A stretch of DNA of 64,000 bases from Ferrimonas lipolytica (GCF_012295575.1 NZ_CP051180.1:3720001-3784000); one strand, 5' to 3'. Positions 45,966 to 56,835 are shown, counted from the first letter of the stretch. Numbers and translations are program-made. Notes: generated by a model not told the origin, from the letters alone.

Positions 45966-46076
45966 AAGTGCTCAGGTGCGCAACAATGAAAGATGATGAA
46001 ACACGAAACATGGCGGAACGGTACATGATGAATGTGGTGAATTCTCTGTTTAACAGTGTGGCGGTAATGCCAAAGT

Positions 46077-47513
46077 ATGGATGGGCATTCTATGCAGCAT
46101 GAACAGGGGCAACATCGAGGATTAACCTTCTCTCGGTCTCATGGTTTTGCAATTCTATTTCGCCTACTTGATATCGCGGTGGTGCAATGGGCATTGCAAC
46201 TGGCATTGTGGATTAAAGGTATTGAGATAGCAGGCGATCAGCTGCTCACTGCAATCTTCGCTTCGTTAGGCTTTGCCTTCTTTGCTGAGTCGCTTGATCT
46301 CTATCGTTCTTGGCGATCCACACGACTCAATGAAATGTTGATGACCAATTGGGTCAGCTGGATATTGGCATGTTGCTTTGTTGAAGCATGCACCTTCTTG
46401 TTTCCGGAGAAGGTAACCGTCGATCGCTTTACGGTGTTGTGGTGGGCCGGTATAGGCTTAGTACTATTTACAGTACTAAGGGTTGCGGCGAGGCAAATTA
46501 TATTTTCGCTACGTAGGCGTGGCTTTAATACTCAACGAGCAGCCATCCTGGGAGTAACCAACTCAGGGAAAGCGATGGCAAAGAATATTGTTGAAAACCC
46601 ACAGCTCGGGATCAACTTCGTCGGCTTCTTTGATGATCGCTCTCCTGAACGAATCGAAGAGATTGAAGGTTCCGAAGTTGCGGCATTGGGAAATCTTGAT
46701 CAGGCGATTGAGCTAGCTAAGAGCAACGACATCGATGTTATTTACATCGCCATGCCTATGCGTGCAGAGAAGAGGATCACTGAGATATTGATGCTCTGTG
46801 GTGACAGCACTGCCGCTGTTCACATCATTCCTGATTTTTTTGTCTATAACTTATTACATGCACGCTGGCACGAAGTGGGAGAAGTTCAGTCACTTAGTGT
46901 TTATGACAGCCCACTCGATGATCTAGCGAGTTGGTCTAAGCGAGTTGAAGATATTGTCTTAGCGACGCTGATTCTAGCAGTTGTGTTGTTGCCAATGTTG
47001 GCTATTGCCTTGGCCATTAAACTGACATCACCTGGGCCGATTATTTTCAAACAGTTTCGTTATGGCATGGATGGTCGGCAAATTAGTGTATGGAAATTCA
47101 GGTCAATGAGCACTCAGGAAAATGGTGCAGTAGTAACGCAGGCAACCAGAAATGACCCTCGAGTTACCCCTTTAGGTCAGTTTCTACGTCGGACCTCATT
47201 GGATGAGCTCCCTCAATTCTTCAATGTTTTACAAGGGCAGATGTCAGTGGTTGGGCCTCGGCCTCATGCGGTTGCCCACAACGAACAATACCGCACCTTA
47301 ATTGGTGGCTATATGCTTCGACACCATATGAAACCGGGGATCACTGGGTGGGCGCAGATCAATGGCTGGCGTGGCGAGACCGACACATTAGAAAAAATGG
47401 AAAAACGCCTCGAGTTTGACTTGGCGTACATAAGAAATTGGTCATTGTGGTTTGACATTAAAATTGTCTTTAAGACCATCTTTAAGGGCTTCAACGATTC
47501 AAATGCTTACTAG
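46077..47513 (+). CDS. undecaprenyl-phosphate sugar phosphotransferase (VpsL/WcaJ/WbaP-type)
   Basis: The initiating enzyme of EPS assembly, moving a sugar-1-phosphate (often glucose or galactose) from UDP to undecaprenyl phosphate. The 478 residues have about four N-terminal membrane helices, a nucleotide-fold domain (RAAILGVTNSGKAMAK), a fifth hydrophobic segment (about 300-320), and the C-terminal catalytic domain with KFRSM, RRTSLDELPQFFNVL, VVGPRPHA and KPGITGWAQI. ATG 46077 is used; ATG 46092 is possible. It matches VpsL/CpsA of Vibrio in context. 15 bases precede the next gene. Confidence 0.92.
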   Translation: MDGHSMQHEQGQHRGLTFSRSHGFAILFRLLDIAVVQWALQLALWIKGIEIAGDQLLTAIFASLGFAFFAESLDLYRSWRSTRLNEMLMTNWVSWILACCFVEACTFLFPEKVTVDRFTVLWWAGIGLVLFTVLRVAARQIIFSLRRRGFNTQRAAILGVTNSGKAMAKNIVENPQLGINFVGFFDDRSPERIEEIEGSEVAALGNLDQAIELAKSNDIDVIYIAMPMRAEKRITEILMLCGDSTAAVHIIPDFFVYNLLHARWHEVGEVQSLSVYDSPLDDLASWSKRVEDIVLATLILAVVLLPMLAIALAIKLTSPGPIIFKQFRYGMDGRQISVWKFRSMSTQENGAVVTQATRNDPRVTPLGQFLRRTSLDELPQFFNVLQGQMSVVGPRPHAVAHNEQYRTLIGGYMLRHHMKPGITGWAQINGWRGETDTLEKMEKRLEFDLAYIRNWSLWFDIKIVFKTIFKGFNDSNAY

Positions 47514-47528
47514 GGAAGGAATACGACT

Positions 47529-48716
47529 ATGAAACGAATGCTACCCGTAGTGTTATTGACAACCACCTCGATAGTTCATGCTGCCGACGTCTACCAACCG
47601 GCTCCGATACACCTTTCAGATAGTTGGGACTTAACGCCTAAAGTAGCCGTCGGTTTGGGTTTTGATGACAATACCGCTAACTCGAATAGTGGTGAGATAG
47701 ACAGTTGGTTTTGGCGTATTGCACCTGAGTTGTTACTGCACGCCGGTGATGACAATAACAACTACCAAATTGACTACCGTATGGTCGATGGTAACTATTT
47801 TTCCAGCAGTGAAGATGACTTTACTGATCATTCATTGAAGTTTGCGGTTGAGCATCACTTTACCCGCCGTCATCGCATTGATGCTCATTATCAGTATCGA
47901 CGTGAGCATGAATCCCGTGGCGAAGGCATCACTGAAGGGCAGGGGCTTGCTGTCGATGAAGTGGCAGAAATGGATGTGCAAGATGCGGCTCTGGTTTACG
48001 GCTTTGGTCGTGAGGCGGCCCGTATCAATTTAGATTTTGAATTGGGTTATTACGACAAGGACTACGATAACCTCAAGAATATTTCGCAGTACAGCGATTA
48101 CTCAACTGAGCGTGCCCGAGTAACTATGTATTGGCGCTTAGGTTCAAGAACGCGTTTGCTGGGCGAATGGAACGGTTATGACACCGAATACGATGATGAC
48201 CCAATTAACGCGCCAGAACGAGGCAGTAAGAGCTACCGATTATTCGCTGGTGTTACATGGGAAGCAACCAGTAAGACCTCCGGTACTATTAAGCTCGGTT
48301 ACGAAGAGCGCGACTTTGACTCCAGCGAACGAGAAGATTTTGATGGACTTGCGTGGCAAGCCAGCGTTGACTATCAACCACGAACCTACTCAACCTTTAC
48401 CCTCACCAGTGGTGGCCGAGCAAAAGATCCGGATACCTTTGGTGACTACATCGAAGAAACGACCTTAGGTCTAGCGTGGAACCATCAATGGCGTCCTCGA
48501 CTGTCAACCTTCACCTCCGTGCAATACGTCGGTGAGGAGTTCACAGGTTTTGATCGAGATGACGACATGTATAAAGCCAAGGTTGGGGTATCGATGGCAT
48601 GGAAACGCTGGTTAGCGAGTGATTTCAGCTATGAGTTTGTGGATCAAGATTCCAATATTGAGGTAGCTAAGTATGACAAGAACATCTTCTTGGCGTCACT
48701 CCGCATCTCTTTGTAA
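47529..48716 (+). CDS. outer-membrane beta-barrel protein (VpsM/CpsB-like)
   Basis: A 395-residue protein with a signal peptide cleaved after about Ala18 (MKRMLPVVLLTTTSIVHA). The rest is acidic and aromatic, with alternating strands such as WRIAPELLLHAGDD and INLDFELGYYDKDYDN, and ends LASLRISL with the terminal aliphatic pattern of barrel proteins. Proteins of this type sit between the initiating transferase and the exporter in the vps and cps loci of Vibrio, where they are needed for secretion. It overlaps the next gene by 44 bases. Confidence 0.8.
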   Translation: MKRMLPVVLLTTTSIVHAADVYQPAPIHLSDSWDLTPKVAVGLGFDDNTANSNSGEIDSWFWRIAPELLLHAGDDNNNYQIDYRMVDGNYFSSSEDDFTDHSLKFAVEHHFTRRHRIDAHYQYRREHESRGEGITEGQGLAVDEVAEMDVQDAALVYGFGREAARINLDFELGYYDKDYDNLKNISQYSDYSTERARVTMYWRLGSRTRLLGEWNGYDTEYDDDPINAPERGSKSYRLFAGVTWEATSKTSGTIKLGYEERDFDSSEREDFDGLAWQASVDYQPRTYSTFTLTSGGRAKDPDTFGDYIEETTLGLAWNHQWRPRLSTFTSVQYVGEEFTGFDRDDDMYKAKVGVSMAWKRWLASDFSYEFVDQDSNIEVAKYDKNIFLASLRISL

Positions 48717-49227
48717 GGCGCTGTGCCTAGCTGTTGTCCTGTTGTGGTCTGCGCCCAGCTGGAGTAATGCAGACTATCGCTTAAGTGCTGGTGATCAGAT
48801 CTCAATACTAGTCTACGGCGAGGACGACCTTACCTTAGAAACAAGGCTAGGGGAGTCCGGGATGATTAATTACCCTTACCTTGGATTAATTAAGGCTAAG
48901 GGCATGAGCGTAGCTGAGCTAGAGCTATCAATTAATCGAGGTCTTAAAGGTGATTACCTGATTAATCCCAGCGTTCATGTCAGCGTTACCGAGTATCGAC
49001 CTTTCTACATCTACGGTGAAGTTAATCGTCCTGGAGGCTACCCTTATCAGCCTGGATTAACCGTCGAGCGCGCAGTCGCTTTAGCTGGCGGATTAACAGA
49101 GCGAGCTTCCACCAGTGGGATTGTAGTGAATCGTCAAGTTGGAACTAAGAAAAATACATTGAATGTAAGGATGTCAGCATCGGTTTATCCAGACGATTCA
49201 ATTGTTATCAAAGAAAGCTTTTTCTAA
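48673..49227 (+). CDS. polysaccharide export protein, short Wza family (VpsN/CpsC-like)
   Basis: A 184-residue periplasmic or outer-membrane exporter component. A signal peptide (ALCLAVVLLWSAPSWS) is followed by the Poly_export domain start YRLSAGDQISILVYGEDDL, then an SLBB-like unit with FYIYGEVNRPGGYPYQPGLTVERAVALAGG. It lacks the lipobox and the extra SLBB and C-terminal helix of full-length Wza, as is usual for VpsN-type proteins. It starts inside the end of the barrel gene and lies 9 bases before the kinase gene. Confidence 0.88.
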   Translation: MTRTSSWRHSASLCKALCLAVVLLWSAPSWSNADYRLSAGDQISILVYGEDDLTLETRLGESGMINYPYLGLIKAKGMSVAELELSINRGLKGDYLINPSVHVSVTEYRPFYIYGEVNRPGGYPYQPGLTVERAVALAGGLTERASTSGIVVNRQVGTKKNTLNVRMSASVYPDDSIVIKESFF

Positions 49228-49236
49228 GGGGCTGGA

Positions 49237-51483
49237 ATGTCAAATATGGCCATTAAAATGGATAATGAGCTGTTTTCGAGAGAGAAGGATATCGAACTCG
49301 GTCAATACTTTGAGATTCTTTGGCGCTATAAGTGGCGAATCGTTATTTTTGTCACTTTAGTTGCCAGCCTGGTTGTTATCACGTTGTACAACACTCCCCC
49401 TTATTACCTTTCTAAAGGAAGGTTATTGATCGAGTCTGATCAGGCTAAGGCGGTCTCGATCGATGACTTCTATGGTTTAGATTCTTCCAGAAAGGAGTAT
49501 CTCCAGACCCAGTTTGAGATCATCAAAAGCAGAAGACTGGTTGAAAGAGCAATTGAACGATTGAACTTGGTGGTTCACCCGGAGTTTGTTAAACCCAAAT
49601 ACGGCAAGTGGCAGGCGTGGTTATTATCAACGGTTGAAACCGCACCAAATCAAGACCCGATGGAAGTGGTTCGAGGTAATTTGAGCCATTATCTGGATTG
49701 GCTCCCTATCGATTGGTCATCGCAGCCGACCGATCCTGCTGCCGAGTTAGCATACCAACACACGTTATTGGTTCAGGAGTTTTCATCACGGTTAGTTGTG
49801 GCTCCAGTACCAAACACCCAATTAGTAGATATCGGTTTTTATGCCAAAAGCCCAGAGTTAGCGGCACTCGTTGCCAATACCATGGGCGATATCTATATCG
49901 AGAACCACTTAGACGCGAAATTGAATGTTACGCGCAAAGCCTCGGAATGGTTAAGTGCTCGTTTAGATGAACTGTTAGTTGGATTGCGAATTTCGGAAGA
50001 AAAGCTGCAACTGTTTCGTGAAGCTAATGGCTTATTGGAAATAGACGGTACCGTTGGCCTGGTTAGTGTCGAGATGAACGAACTAACCTCACAATTATCA
50101 CTTGCAAGGCAGCGCCGTGACGATGCCAATGCGTTGTTGAGCCTAGTACGGAGAAAGGGCGCAGGTAGTATTGAAGACCTTGATGGACTCGCAGAGATAA
50201 GTGGTCACAGATTTATTCAAGAGATGCAAAAGTCCGAAGTGGACGCCGCATCAAGCGTTGCTGAGCTCTCTAAGCGCTATGGTCCTAAGCACAATAAAAT
50301 GATTGCCGCTAAGGCCCAACTGGCCGAAGTGCGAGCGAATATGCGCAGTCAAGTGAGAAAGTTAGTGCAGGGCATTGAGCAAGAGTACCAAACCCTCAAC
50401 TCATCAGCAGCGGCATTAGAGCGTCAATTGAACAAGGCCAAGACACAGTACCAAGAACAAAGCCGGGTTGAAGTGGAATATCGAGAAATTCAACGTGAGG
50501 TGGAATCAAACCGTCGTATCTATGAAACCTTCCTTAATCGCATGAAGGAAACCGGTGCGGTAGCCGATTTTAATGCAGCTCATGCTCGCTTCACTGATAT
50601 GGCAGAGCCCTCTTTATACCCAGCTAAGCCGAAAAAGAAACTGATATTAGTGCTGGCGACGGCTATCGCGGCAGTGTTTGCCTGTGCGATAGCACTTATT
50701 CACAGCGCTATTACAGACACCATCACTACCACTGATCAAGTTGAAAACAAACTGGCCTCTAAGTTACTGGGTACAATTCCGTTGCAAAAGTCGAAAGGAC
50801 GTCTTGATGCGAATCACTTTTTCGACAACACCGCTGCGAGTTTTGCTGAGTCATGGCGCACGGTGCGAACCAGCTATTTGTTGGCCCACCTCGATGATGG
50901 GGCCAAGCGGATATGTATTACCTCGACCGTGCCAGGGGAGGGCAAGAGTACCTCTTCCTTCAACTTTGCACTGGCGCTATCCCAACTTGAAAGGGTGCTA
51001 CTGATTGAAGCGGATTTGCGTAAGCCGGTGTTAGCTGGTGCATTAAACCTACCAAGCTATCAACCAGGGCTATCTAATCTTATTAGTGGTACTCACAATA
51101 AGGCTGACAGCATCTATACCGTACCTGATACCAGTCTTGATGTGATGGTGGCGGGGACGCCTGTTTCCAACCCATTGGAACTGTTGGAATCAAAAGAGTT
51201 TAAGCAACTGTTAGAGCGACTGCCGGAGCATTATGACCGAGTGATTGTTGATACGGCCCCTGTTGACGTTGTAAGCGATGCTTTGGTTGTTTCGCGCTTG
51301 GTCGACAGTGTTATTTACTTAGTGAAGTTTGGTAAGGCTCGGCGTTCATTGATAAAACGTTCTTTGGCGCGCCTGTTTGCCGTACACGCTAAAGTCGATG
51401 GGGTAGTGTTAAATGCAGTGCCCAAAAACAATCAAACCTATAAACGCTATAAGAGCTATTACGGTACTGGCAAATCAAGCTGA
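49237..51483 (+). CDS. tyrosine-protein kinase / polysaccharide co-polymerase (Wzc/VpsO-like)
   Basis: A 748-residue inner-membrane protein controlling EPS chain length and export. The N-terminal Wzz domain has its first helix at about 28-50. A long periplasmic coiled region follows, with the second helix at about 468-491. The cytoplasmic BY-kinase has Walker A (VPGEGKST, 565-572), Walker A' (LLIEADLRKP, Asp593) and Walker B (VIVDTAP, Asp672). The C-terminal tyrosine cluster is Tyr735, 738, 741 and 742. A separate phosphatase gene (Wzb) is not in the window. It is the last gene of the EPS arm. Confidence 0.94.
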   Translation: MSNMAIKMDNELFSREKDIELGQYFEILWRYKWRIVIFVTLVASLVVITLYNTPPYYLSKGRLLIESDQAKAVSIDDFYGLDSSRKEYLQTQFEIIKSRRLVERAIERLNLVVHPEFVKPKYGKWQAWLLSTVETAPNQDPMEVVRGNLSHYLDWLPIDWSSQPTDPAAELAYQHTLLVQEFSSRLVVAPVPNTQLVDIGFYAKSPELAALVANTMGDIYIENHLDAKLNVTRKASEWLSARLDELLVGLRISEEKLQLFREANGLLEIDGTVGLVSVEMNELTSQLSLARQRRDDANALLSLVRRKGAGSIEDLDGLAEISGHRFIQEMQKSEVDAASSVAELSKRYGPKHNKMIAAKAQLAEVRANMRSQVRKLVQGIEQEYQTLNSSAAALERQLNKAKTQYQEQSRVEVEYREIQREVESNRRIYETFLNRMKETGAVADFNAAHARFTDMAEPSLYPAKPKKKLILVLATAIAAVFACAIALIHSAITDTITTTDQVENKLASKLLGTIPLQKSKGRLDANHFFDNTAASFAESWRTVRTSYLLAHLDDGAKRICITSTVPGEGKSTSSFNFALALSQLERVLLIEADLRKPVLAGALNLPSYQPGLSNLISGTHNKADSIYTVPDTSLDVMVAGTPVSNPLELLESKEFKQLLERLPEHYDRVIVDTAPVDVVSDALVVSRLVDSVIYLVKFGKARRSLIKRSLARLFAVHAKVDGVVLNAVPKNNQTYKRYKSYYGTGKSS

Positions 51484-51497
51484 ATGTAAGTAATGCT

Positions 51498-51535
51498 AGT
51501 AATGATGGCATCATGAAAATGGTGCCATCATTACT
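51498..51535 (+). terminator. hairpin ending the EPS operon
   Basis: AGTAATGATGGCA and TGCCATCATTACT form a perfect 13-bp stem with a 12-base loop, 14 bases after the stop codon. No T-tract follows (GCTGTATAAATAA), so it is a weak intrinsic terminator or a Rho-dependent 3' end. Confidence 0.55.
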
Positions 51536-51601
51536 GCTGTATAAATAACCTATATCGTTCAAGGCCTTTGCTAGAATCTAGGATTTAATGACTAACAAGG
51601 C

Positions 51602-51629
51602 TTGCTTCCTCTTCGTAGATGCGTATAAT
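51602..51629 (+). promoter_or_regulatory. S10 operon promoter
   Basis: TTGCTT at 51602-51607 and TATAAT at 51624-51629, spacer 16, followed by TCATCCGGCTCG. The stretch TATAATTC with a GC-rich discriminator is shared with the rplK and rplJ promoters. It makes the S10 operon independent of the EPS genes. Confidence 0.75.
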
Positions 51630-51639
51630 TCATCCGGCT

Positions 51640-52131
<492 letters not shown>

Positions 52132-52162
52132 GTCCCCGGACTTGGAATAGAGGTTTTTTAGA

Positions 52163-52801
52163 ATGGCTATCGGTCTTGTAGGTCGCAAAGTTGGTATGAC
52201 TCGCATCTTCACTGAAGAAGGCGTTTCTATCCCTGTGACCGTTATCGAAGTAGAACCGAACCGTGTAACCCAGGTTAAAGGTTTGGAGAGCGACGGTTAC
52301 CGCGCTATCCAGGTTACCGTAGGTGCTAAAAAAGCATCTCACGTTAACAAGCCTGACGCGGGCCACTTTGCCAAAGCTGGTGTAGAAGCCGGCCGCGGAT
52401 TGTGGGAACACCGTCTGGGTACAGGTGAAGGTGAAGGCATCGAATTAGGTGCTGAGCTGAAAGTCGACATCTTTGCTGATGTTGCAAAAGTAGACGTTAC
52501 CGGTCAATCAAAAGGTAAAGGTTTCCAGGGCGCTGTTAAGCGTTGGAACTTCCGCACCCAAGATATGACTCACGGTAACTCCTTGAGCCACCGTGCTCCT
52601 GGTTCGATTGGTCAAAACCAATCCCCAGGCAAGGTATTCAAGGGCAAGAAAATGGCTGGCCACATGGGCGCTGAGCAGGTAACTACTCACAACCTAGACG
52701 TGGTTCGTATTGACGCTGAGCGTAACCTTCTGTTGATCAAGGGCGCTGTCCCTGGTGCCAACGGCGGTGACGTTATCGTTAAGCCTGCCGTTAAAGCGTA
52801 A
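52163..52801 (+). CDS. rplC: 50S ribosomal protein L3
   Basis: L3 is one of the first proteins to bind 23S rRNA and reaches towards the peptidyl-transferase centre. 212 residues (209 in E. coli). Family marks: [16 protein letters not shown] at the start, and [20 protein letters not shown] at about 131-150, which includes the Gln that is often methylated. It lies 31 bases after rpsJ with AGAGG before ATG. Confidence 0.97.
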   Translation: MAIGLVGRKVGMTRIFTEEGVSIPVTVIEVEPNRVTQVKGLESDGYRAIQVTVGAKKASHVNKPDAGHFAKAGVEAGRGLWEHRLGTGEGEGIELGAELKVDIFADVAKVDVTGQSKGKGFQGAVKRWNFRTQDMTHGNSLSHRAPGSIGQNQSPGKVFKGKKMAGHMGAEQVTTHNLDVVRIDAERNLLLIKGAVPGANGGDVIVKPAVKA

Positions 52802-52818
52802 CGTCTGAGGAGATAGTA

Positions 52819-53424
52819 ATGGAATTGGCAATGAAAGGCGCTTCAAGCGCTCTTGAAGTTTCCGAAACTACCTTCGGGCGTGAATTCAATGAAGCACTGG
52901 TACACCAGGTAGTAGTAGCGTTTGCTGCTAATGCCCGTCAAGGTACCCGCGCTCAGAAGACCCGCGCTGAAGTTACTGGCACTGGCAAAAAGCCATGGCG
53001 TCAGAAAGGTACAGGCCGTGCACGTGCCGGTACCGTAAAGAGCCCAATCTGGCGTTCTGGTGGCGTAACATTCGCCGCTAAGCCGCAAGATCACGGCCAA
53101 AAAGTGAACAAGAAGATGTACCGCGCCGCTCTACGCAGCATTCTGTCTGAGCTGGTACGTCAAGATCGTCTGATCGTTGTTGAGAACTTCTCTGTTGAAG
53201 CTCCGAAGACCAAAGAATTGGCTGCGAAGTTGAAAGAGATGGAACTGAGCGACGTGCTGATCGTAACTGGTGAAGTTGATGAGAACCTATTCCTGGCTTC
53301 TCGTAACTTGTACAAAGTTGACGTTCGCGACGCAGACGGTATCGATCCGGTTAGCCTGATCGCGTTCGACAAGGTGCTGATTACTGCTGATGCAGTTAAA
53401 CAGATTGAGGAGAAGCTAGCATGA
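52819..53424 (+). CDS. rplD: 50S ribosomal protein L4
   Basis: L4 lines the peptide exit tunnel and represses the S10 operon in E. coli. 201 residues as in E. coli. The tunnel loop with [20 protein letters not shown] at about 55-74 is the macrolide-contact region and looks wild type. It lies 17 bases after rplC and overlaps rplW by 4 bases. Confidence 0.97.
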   Translation: MELAMKGASSALEVSETTFGREFNEALVHQVVVAFAANARQGTRAQKTRAEVTGTGKKPWRQKGTGRARAGTVKSPIWRSGGVTFAAKPQDHGQKVNKKMYRAALRSILSELVRQDRLIVVENFSVEAPKTKELAAKLKEMELSDVLIVTGEVDENLFLASRNLYKVDVRDADGIDPVSLIAFDKVLITADAVKQIEEKLA

Positions 53425-53723
53425 TCCGTGAAGAACGTTTGCTGAAAGTGCTGCTGGCTCCACACATCTCTGAAAAGAGCACCATGGCTGCTGAACTGAA
53501 CAACACTGTTGTTTTCAAAGTAGCACTGGACGCAACCAAAGCTGAAATTAAAGCAGCGGTTCAGAAGCTTTTCGAAGTGGAAGTCACTGGCGTTCGCACC
53601 AGCGTAGTTAAGGGCAAGGTTAAGCGTACTGGCGCTCGTTTCGGTCGTCGTAGCGACTGGAAGAAAGCTTACGTAACCTTGGCTGAAGGCGCTGAAATCG
53701 ATTTCGTCGACGGCGCTGAGTAA
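53421..53723 (+). CDS. rplW: 50S ribosomal protein L23
   Basis: L23 sits at the tunnel exit and is the docking site for trigger factor and SRP. 100 residues as in E. coli. It starts [20 protein letters not shown], and [28 protein letters not shown] is the family C-terminal part. Its ATG overlaps the rplD stop (ATGA). Confidence 0.97.
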   Translation: MIREERLLKVLLAPHISEKSTMAAELNNTVVFKVALDATKAEIKAAVQKLFEVEVTGVRTSVVKGKVKRTGARFGRRSDWKKAYVTLAEGAEIDFVDGAE

Positions 53724-53740
53724 GCAGTAGGAGTTTAATA

Positions 53741-54565
53741 ATGGCTATTGTTAAGTGTAAGCCTACCTCTGCAGGTCGTCGTCACGTAACCAAAGTGGTT
53801 AACGCTGAACTGCACAAAGGTAAGCCTCACGCCGCCTTGCTAGACAAAAAGTCTAAGTCTGGTGGTCGTAACAACGCTGGTCGCATCACCACTCGCCATA
53901 TTGGCGGTGGTCATAAGCAGCACTACCGTATTGTTGACTTTAAACGCAACAAAGATGGCATCCCAGCCAAGGTAGAGCGCATCGAGTACGATCCAAACCG
54001 CAGCGCGAATATCGCTCTGGTTTTGTACGCAGATGGCGAGCGTCGTTACATCTTGTCCCCTAAAGGTTTGCATGCTGGTGACAGCATCAAGTCTGGTCAA
54101 GATGCAGATATCAAAGTGGGTAACGCATTGCCTATGCGCAACATCCCAGTTGGTTCTACCGTTCATAACGTAGAACTTCAACCGGGTAAAGGTGGTCAGC
54201 TGGCTCGTTCCGCTGGTGCCTACGCGCAAATCGTTGCTCGTGACGGTGTTTACGTAACCCTGCGTCTTCGCTCTGGCGAGATGCGCAAAGTACAGGCCGA
54301 AGGCCGCGCTACTTTGGGTGAAGTTGGTAACTCCGAGCACATGCTGCGTCAGCTTGGTAAAGCTGGTGCTAACCGCTGGCGCGGTATCCGCCCTACAGTT
54401 CGTGGTGTTGCCATGAACCCGGTGGATCACCCGCACGGTGGTGGTGAGGGTAAAACCTCAGGCGGTCGTCACCCGGTATCCCCATGGGGCGTACCAACTA
54501 AGGGTAAGAAGACTCGCAGCAACAAGCGTACCGATAAATTCATCGTACGTCGTCGTACGAAGTAA
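53741..54565 (+). CDS. rplB: 50S ribosomal protein L2
   Basis: L2 joins subunits and is close to the peptidyl-transferase centre. 274 residues (273 in E. coli). The near-universal block [20 protein letters not shown] lies at about 227-246, with the histidine linked to peptidyl transfer. It lies 17 bases after rplW with TAGGAG before ATG. Confidence 0.97.
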   Translation: MAIVKCKPTSAGRRHVTKVVNAELHKGKPHAALLDKKSKSGGRNNAGRITTRHIGGGHKQHYRIVDFKRNKDGIPAKVERIEYDPNRSANIALVLYADGERRYILSPKGLHAGDSIKSGQDADIKVGNALPMRNIPVGSTVHNVELQPGKGGQLARSAGAYAQIVARDGVYVTLRLRSGEMRKVQAEGRATLGEVGNSEHMLRQLGKAGANRWRGIRPTVRGVAMNPVDHPHGGGEGKTSGGRHPVSPWGVPTKGKKTRSNKRTDKFIVRRRTK

Positions 54566-54859
<294 letters not shown>

Positions 54860-54869
54860 GGGGTAGAAG

Positions 54870-55202
54870 ATGGAAGTTTTAGCTAAACACCGTTTTGCCC
54901 GTACCTCTCCTCAGAAGGCACGTCTGGTTGCTGACCAAATTCGTGGTCTGCCTGTAGATCGCGCTCTGGACATCTTAACCTTCAGCAATAAAAAAGCTGG
55001 ATCTTTGGTTAAGAAGGTTCTGGAGTCTGCAATCGCAAACGCAGAACACAACGAAGGTCTGGACATCGACAACCTGAAGATTACTAAAATCTTCGTTGAC
55101 GAAGGTCCAACCATGAAGCGCATCATGCCGCGTGCCAAAGGCCGTGCTGACCGCATCCTGAAACGCTCTAGCCACATCACTGTGGTTGTGGCCGACAAGT
55201 AA
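54870..55202 (+). CDS. rplV: 50S ribosomal protein L22
   Basis: L22 spans from the 50S surface into the exit tunnel by a long hairpin. 110 residues as in E. coli. The tunnel hairpin [21 protein letters not shown] (from about 80) shows no deletion of the kind seen in erythromycin resistance. It lies 10 bases after rpsS. Confidence 0.97.
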   Translation: MEVLAKHRFARTSPQKARLVADQIRGLPVDRALDILTFSNKKAGSLVKKVLESAIANAEHNEGLDIDNLKITKIFVDEGPTMKRIMPRAKGRADRILKRSSHITVVVADK

Positions 55203-55213
55203 GGGAAGCCGCT

Positions 55214-55903
55214 ATGGGACAGAAAGTACATCCTAATGGTATCCGCCTTGGTATTACCAAGCCTTGGTCTTCGACCTGGTATGCGGAGAAAAAAGATTAC
55301 GCTGACAACTTGTTCAGCGACCACGAAGTGCGTGAGTTCTTGAAAAAAGAACTTAAAAACGCTTCTTTATCCCGAATCACCATTGAGCGTCCAGCTAAGA
55401 GTGTTCGTGTGACTATTCACACTGCTCGCCCTGGCGTTGTAATTGGTAAGAAAGGTGAAGATGTTGAAAAACTGCGTCAGAAAGTAGCCAAATTGGCTGG
55501 TGTTCCTGCACAGATCAACATCTCTGAAGTACGCAAGCCGGAACTTGATGCTCAACTGGTTGGTGATTCTATCGCTTCTCAGCTAGAGCGCCGCGTAATG
55601 TTCCGTCGCGCTATGAAGCGTGCGGTTCAGAATGCTATGCGTCTAGGTGCCAAAGGCATCAAGATTGAAGTTTCTGGTCGTCTGGGTGGCGCTGAGATCG
55701 CACGTACCGAATGGTACCGTGAAGGTCGCGTGCCACTACACACCCTTCGCGCAGATATCGACTACGCAACTTCGGAAGCTCACACCACTTATGGTGTAAT
55801 CGGCATTAAAGTTTGGATCTTCAAAGGTGAAGTTCTGGGCGGCATGCCGGTTGTTGAAGAGCAACCGAAGCCGCAGCCGAAGCGCAAAGGTCGTGGTAAG
55901 TAA
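55214..55903 (+). CDS. rpsC: 30S ribosomal protein S3
   Basis: S3 forms part of the mRNA entry tunnel and the ribosomal helicase. 229 residues (233 in E. coli). It has the KH domain with [13 protein letters not shown] (about 75-87) and the C-terminal domain with [32 protein letters not shown] Lys/Pro-rich tail ends the protein. It lies 11 bases after rplV. Confidence 0.97.
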   Translation: MGQKVHPNGIRLGITKPWSSTWYAEKKDYADNLFSDHEVREFLKKELKNASLSRITIERPAKSVRVTIHTARPGVVIGKKGEDVEKLRQKVAKLAGVPAQINISEVRKPELDAQLVGDSIASQLERRVMFRRAMKRAVQNAMRLGAKGIKIEVSGRLGGAEIARTEWYREGRVPLHTLRADIDYATSEAHTTYGVIGIKVWIFKGEVLGGMPVVEEQPKPQPKRKGRGK

Positions 55904-55914
55904 GGGGAACCGAG

Positions 55915-56328
55915 ATGCTGCAACCTAAACGTATGAAGTTCCGTAAGATGCATAAGGGCCGTAACCGTGGTGTCGCAACCACTGGTGATAAGGTATCCTT
56001 TGGCTCTTTCGGTCTGAAAGCGACCACCCGTGGCCGTATGACCGCTCGTCAAATCGAAGCGGCTCGTCGTGCCATGACCCGTCACGTCAAGCGTCAGGGC
56101 AAAATCTGGATCCGTGTGTTCCCAGACAAGCCAATTACTGCTAAACCGCTTGAAGTTCGTCAGGGTAAAGGTAAAGGTAACGTTGAGTACTGGGTAGCAC
56201 AGATCCAACCGGGTCGTGTCCTGTACGAAATGGAAGGCGTGCCAGAAGAGCTAGCTCGTGAAGCTTTCGCTCTGGCTGCTGCCAAGCTGCCTATCCAGAC
56301 CACCTTTGTAACTCGTAAGGTGATGTGA
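55915..56328 (+). CDS. rplP: 50S ribosomal protein L16
   Basis: L16 organises the A-site tRNA pocket of the 50S. 137 residues (136 in E. coli). It begins [19 protein letters not shown] and has the [31 protein letters not shown] block. The Arg in the AGKGKG-like loop ([13 protein letters not shown]) is the usual hydroxylated region. It lies 11 bases after rpsC; the stop overlaps the rpmC start (TGATG). Confidence 0.97.
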   Translation: MLQPKRMKFRKMHKGRNRGVATTGDKVSFGSFGLKATTRGRMTARQIEAARRAMTRHVKRQGKIWIRVFPDKPITAKPLEVRQGKGKGNVEYWVAQIQPGRVLYEMEGVPEELAREAFALAAAKLPIQTTFVTRKVM

Positions 56329-56519
56329 TGAAAGCACAAGATCTGCGTGAAAAAAGCGTTGAAGAACTGAATGCGGAGCTGTTAAACCTGCTGCGTGAAC
56401 AGTTCAACCTGCGTATGCAGAACGCGACTGGTCAGTTGAAAGCGACCCACGAAATGAAGAAGGTACGCCGTAACATTGCGCGCGTGAAAACCATTCTTAC
56501 TCAGAAGGCAGGTGCGTAA
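56328..56519 (+). CDS. rpmC: 50S ribosomal protein L29
   Basis: L29 lies near the tunnel exit next to L23. I choose ATG 56328 ([19 protein letters not shown]), giving 63 residues, the E. coli length; a GTG one codon earlier is possible. Two helices with [11 protein letters not shown] between them are typical. The start shares one base with the rplP stop; the stop shares one base with the rpsQ start. Confidence 0.95.
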   Translation: MKAQDLREKSVEELNAELLNLLREQFNLRMQNATGQLKATHEMKKVRRNIARVKTILTQKAGA

Positions 56520-56767
56520 TGTCTGATACTAAACGTACTCTTCAGGGTCGTGTAATCAGCGACAAGATGGACAAGTCCATCACCGTAGCCATCGAGCGCA
56601 AAGTTAAGCACCCGATCTACGGTAAATTCATGAACCGTACTACTAAAGTACACGCTCATGATGAAACCAACCAGTGTGGCATCGGCGATCTCGTTGAGAT
56701 CAAAGAGTGTCGTCCACTGTCTAAGACTAAGTCTTGGATGTTGGTTAGCGTTGTAGAAAAAGCTTAA
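56519..56767 (+). CDS. rpsQ: 30S ribosomal protein S17
   Basis: S17 is an early-binding OB-fold protein of the 30S body. 82 residues (84 in E. coli), with [20 protein letters not shown] and [20 protein letters not shown]. It overlaps rpmC by one base (TAATG). It is the last gene of the S10 unit, followed by a strong terminator. Confidence 0.97.
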   Translation: MSDTKRTLQGRVISDKMDKSITVAIERKVKHPIYGKFMNRTTKVHAHDETNQCGIGDLVEIKECRPLSKTKSWMLVSVVEKA

Positions 56768-56799
56768 TTATCTGAGCTTTATTCTGTGACACGATGAAG

Positions 56800-56832
56800 C
56801 CGGCCCAGGTTCGCCTGGGCCGGTTAATTTTT
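56800..56832 (+). terminator. S10 operon terminator
   Basis: CCGGCCCAGG-TTCG-CCTGGGCCGG is a perfect 10-bp stem with a UUCG loop, followed by TTAATTTTTAT, 32 bases after the rpsQ stop. Confidence 0.92.
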
Positions 56833-56835
56833 ATC

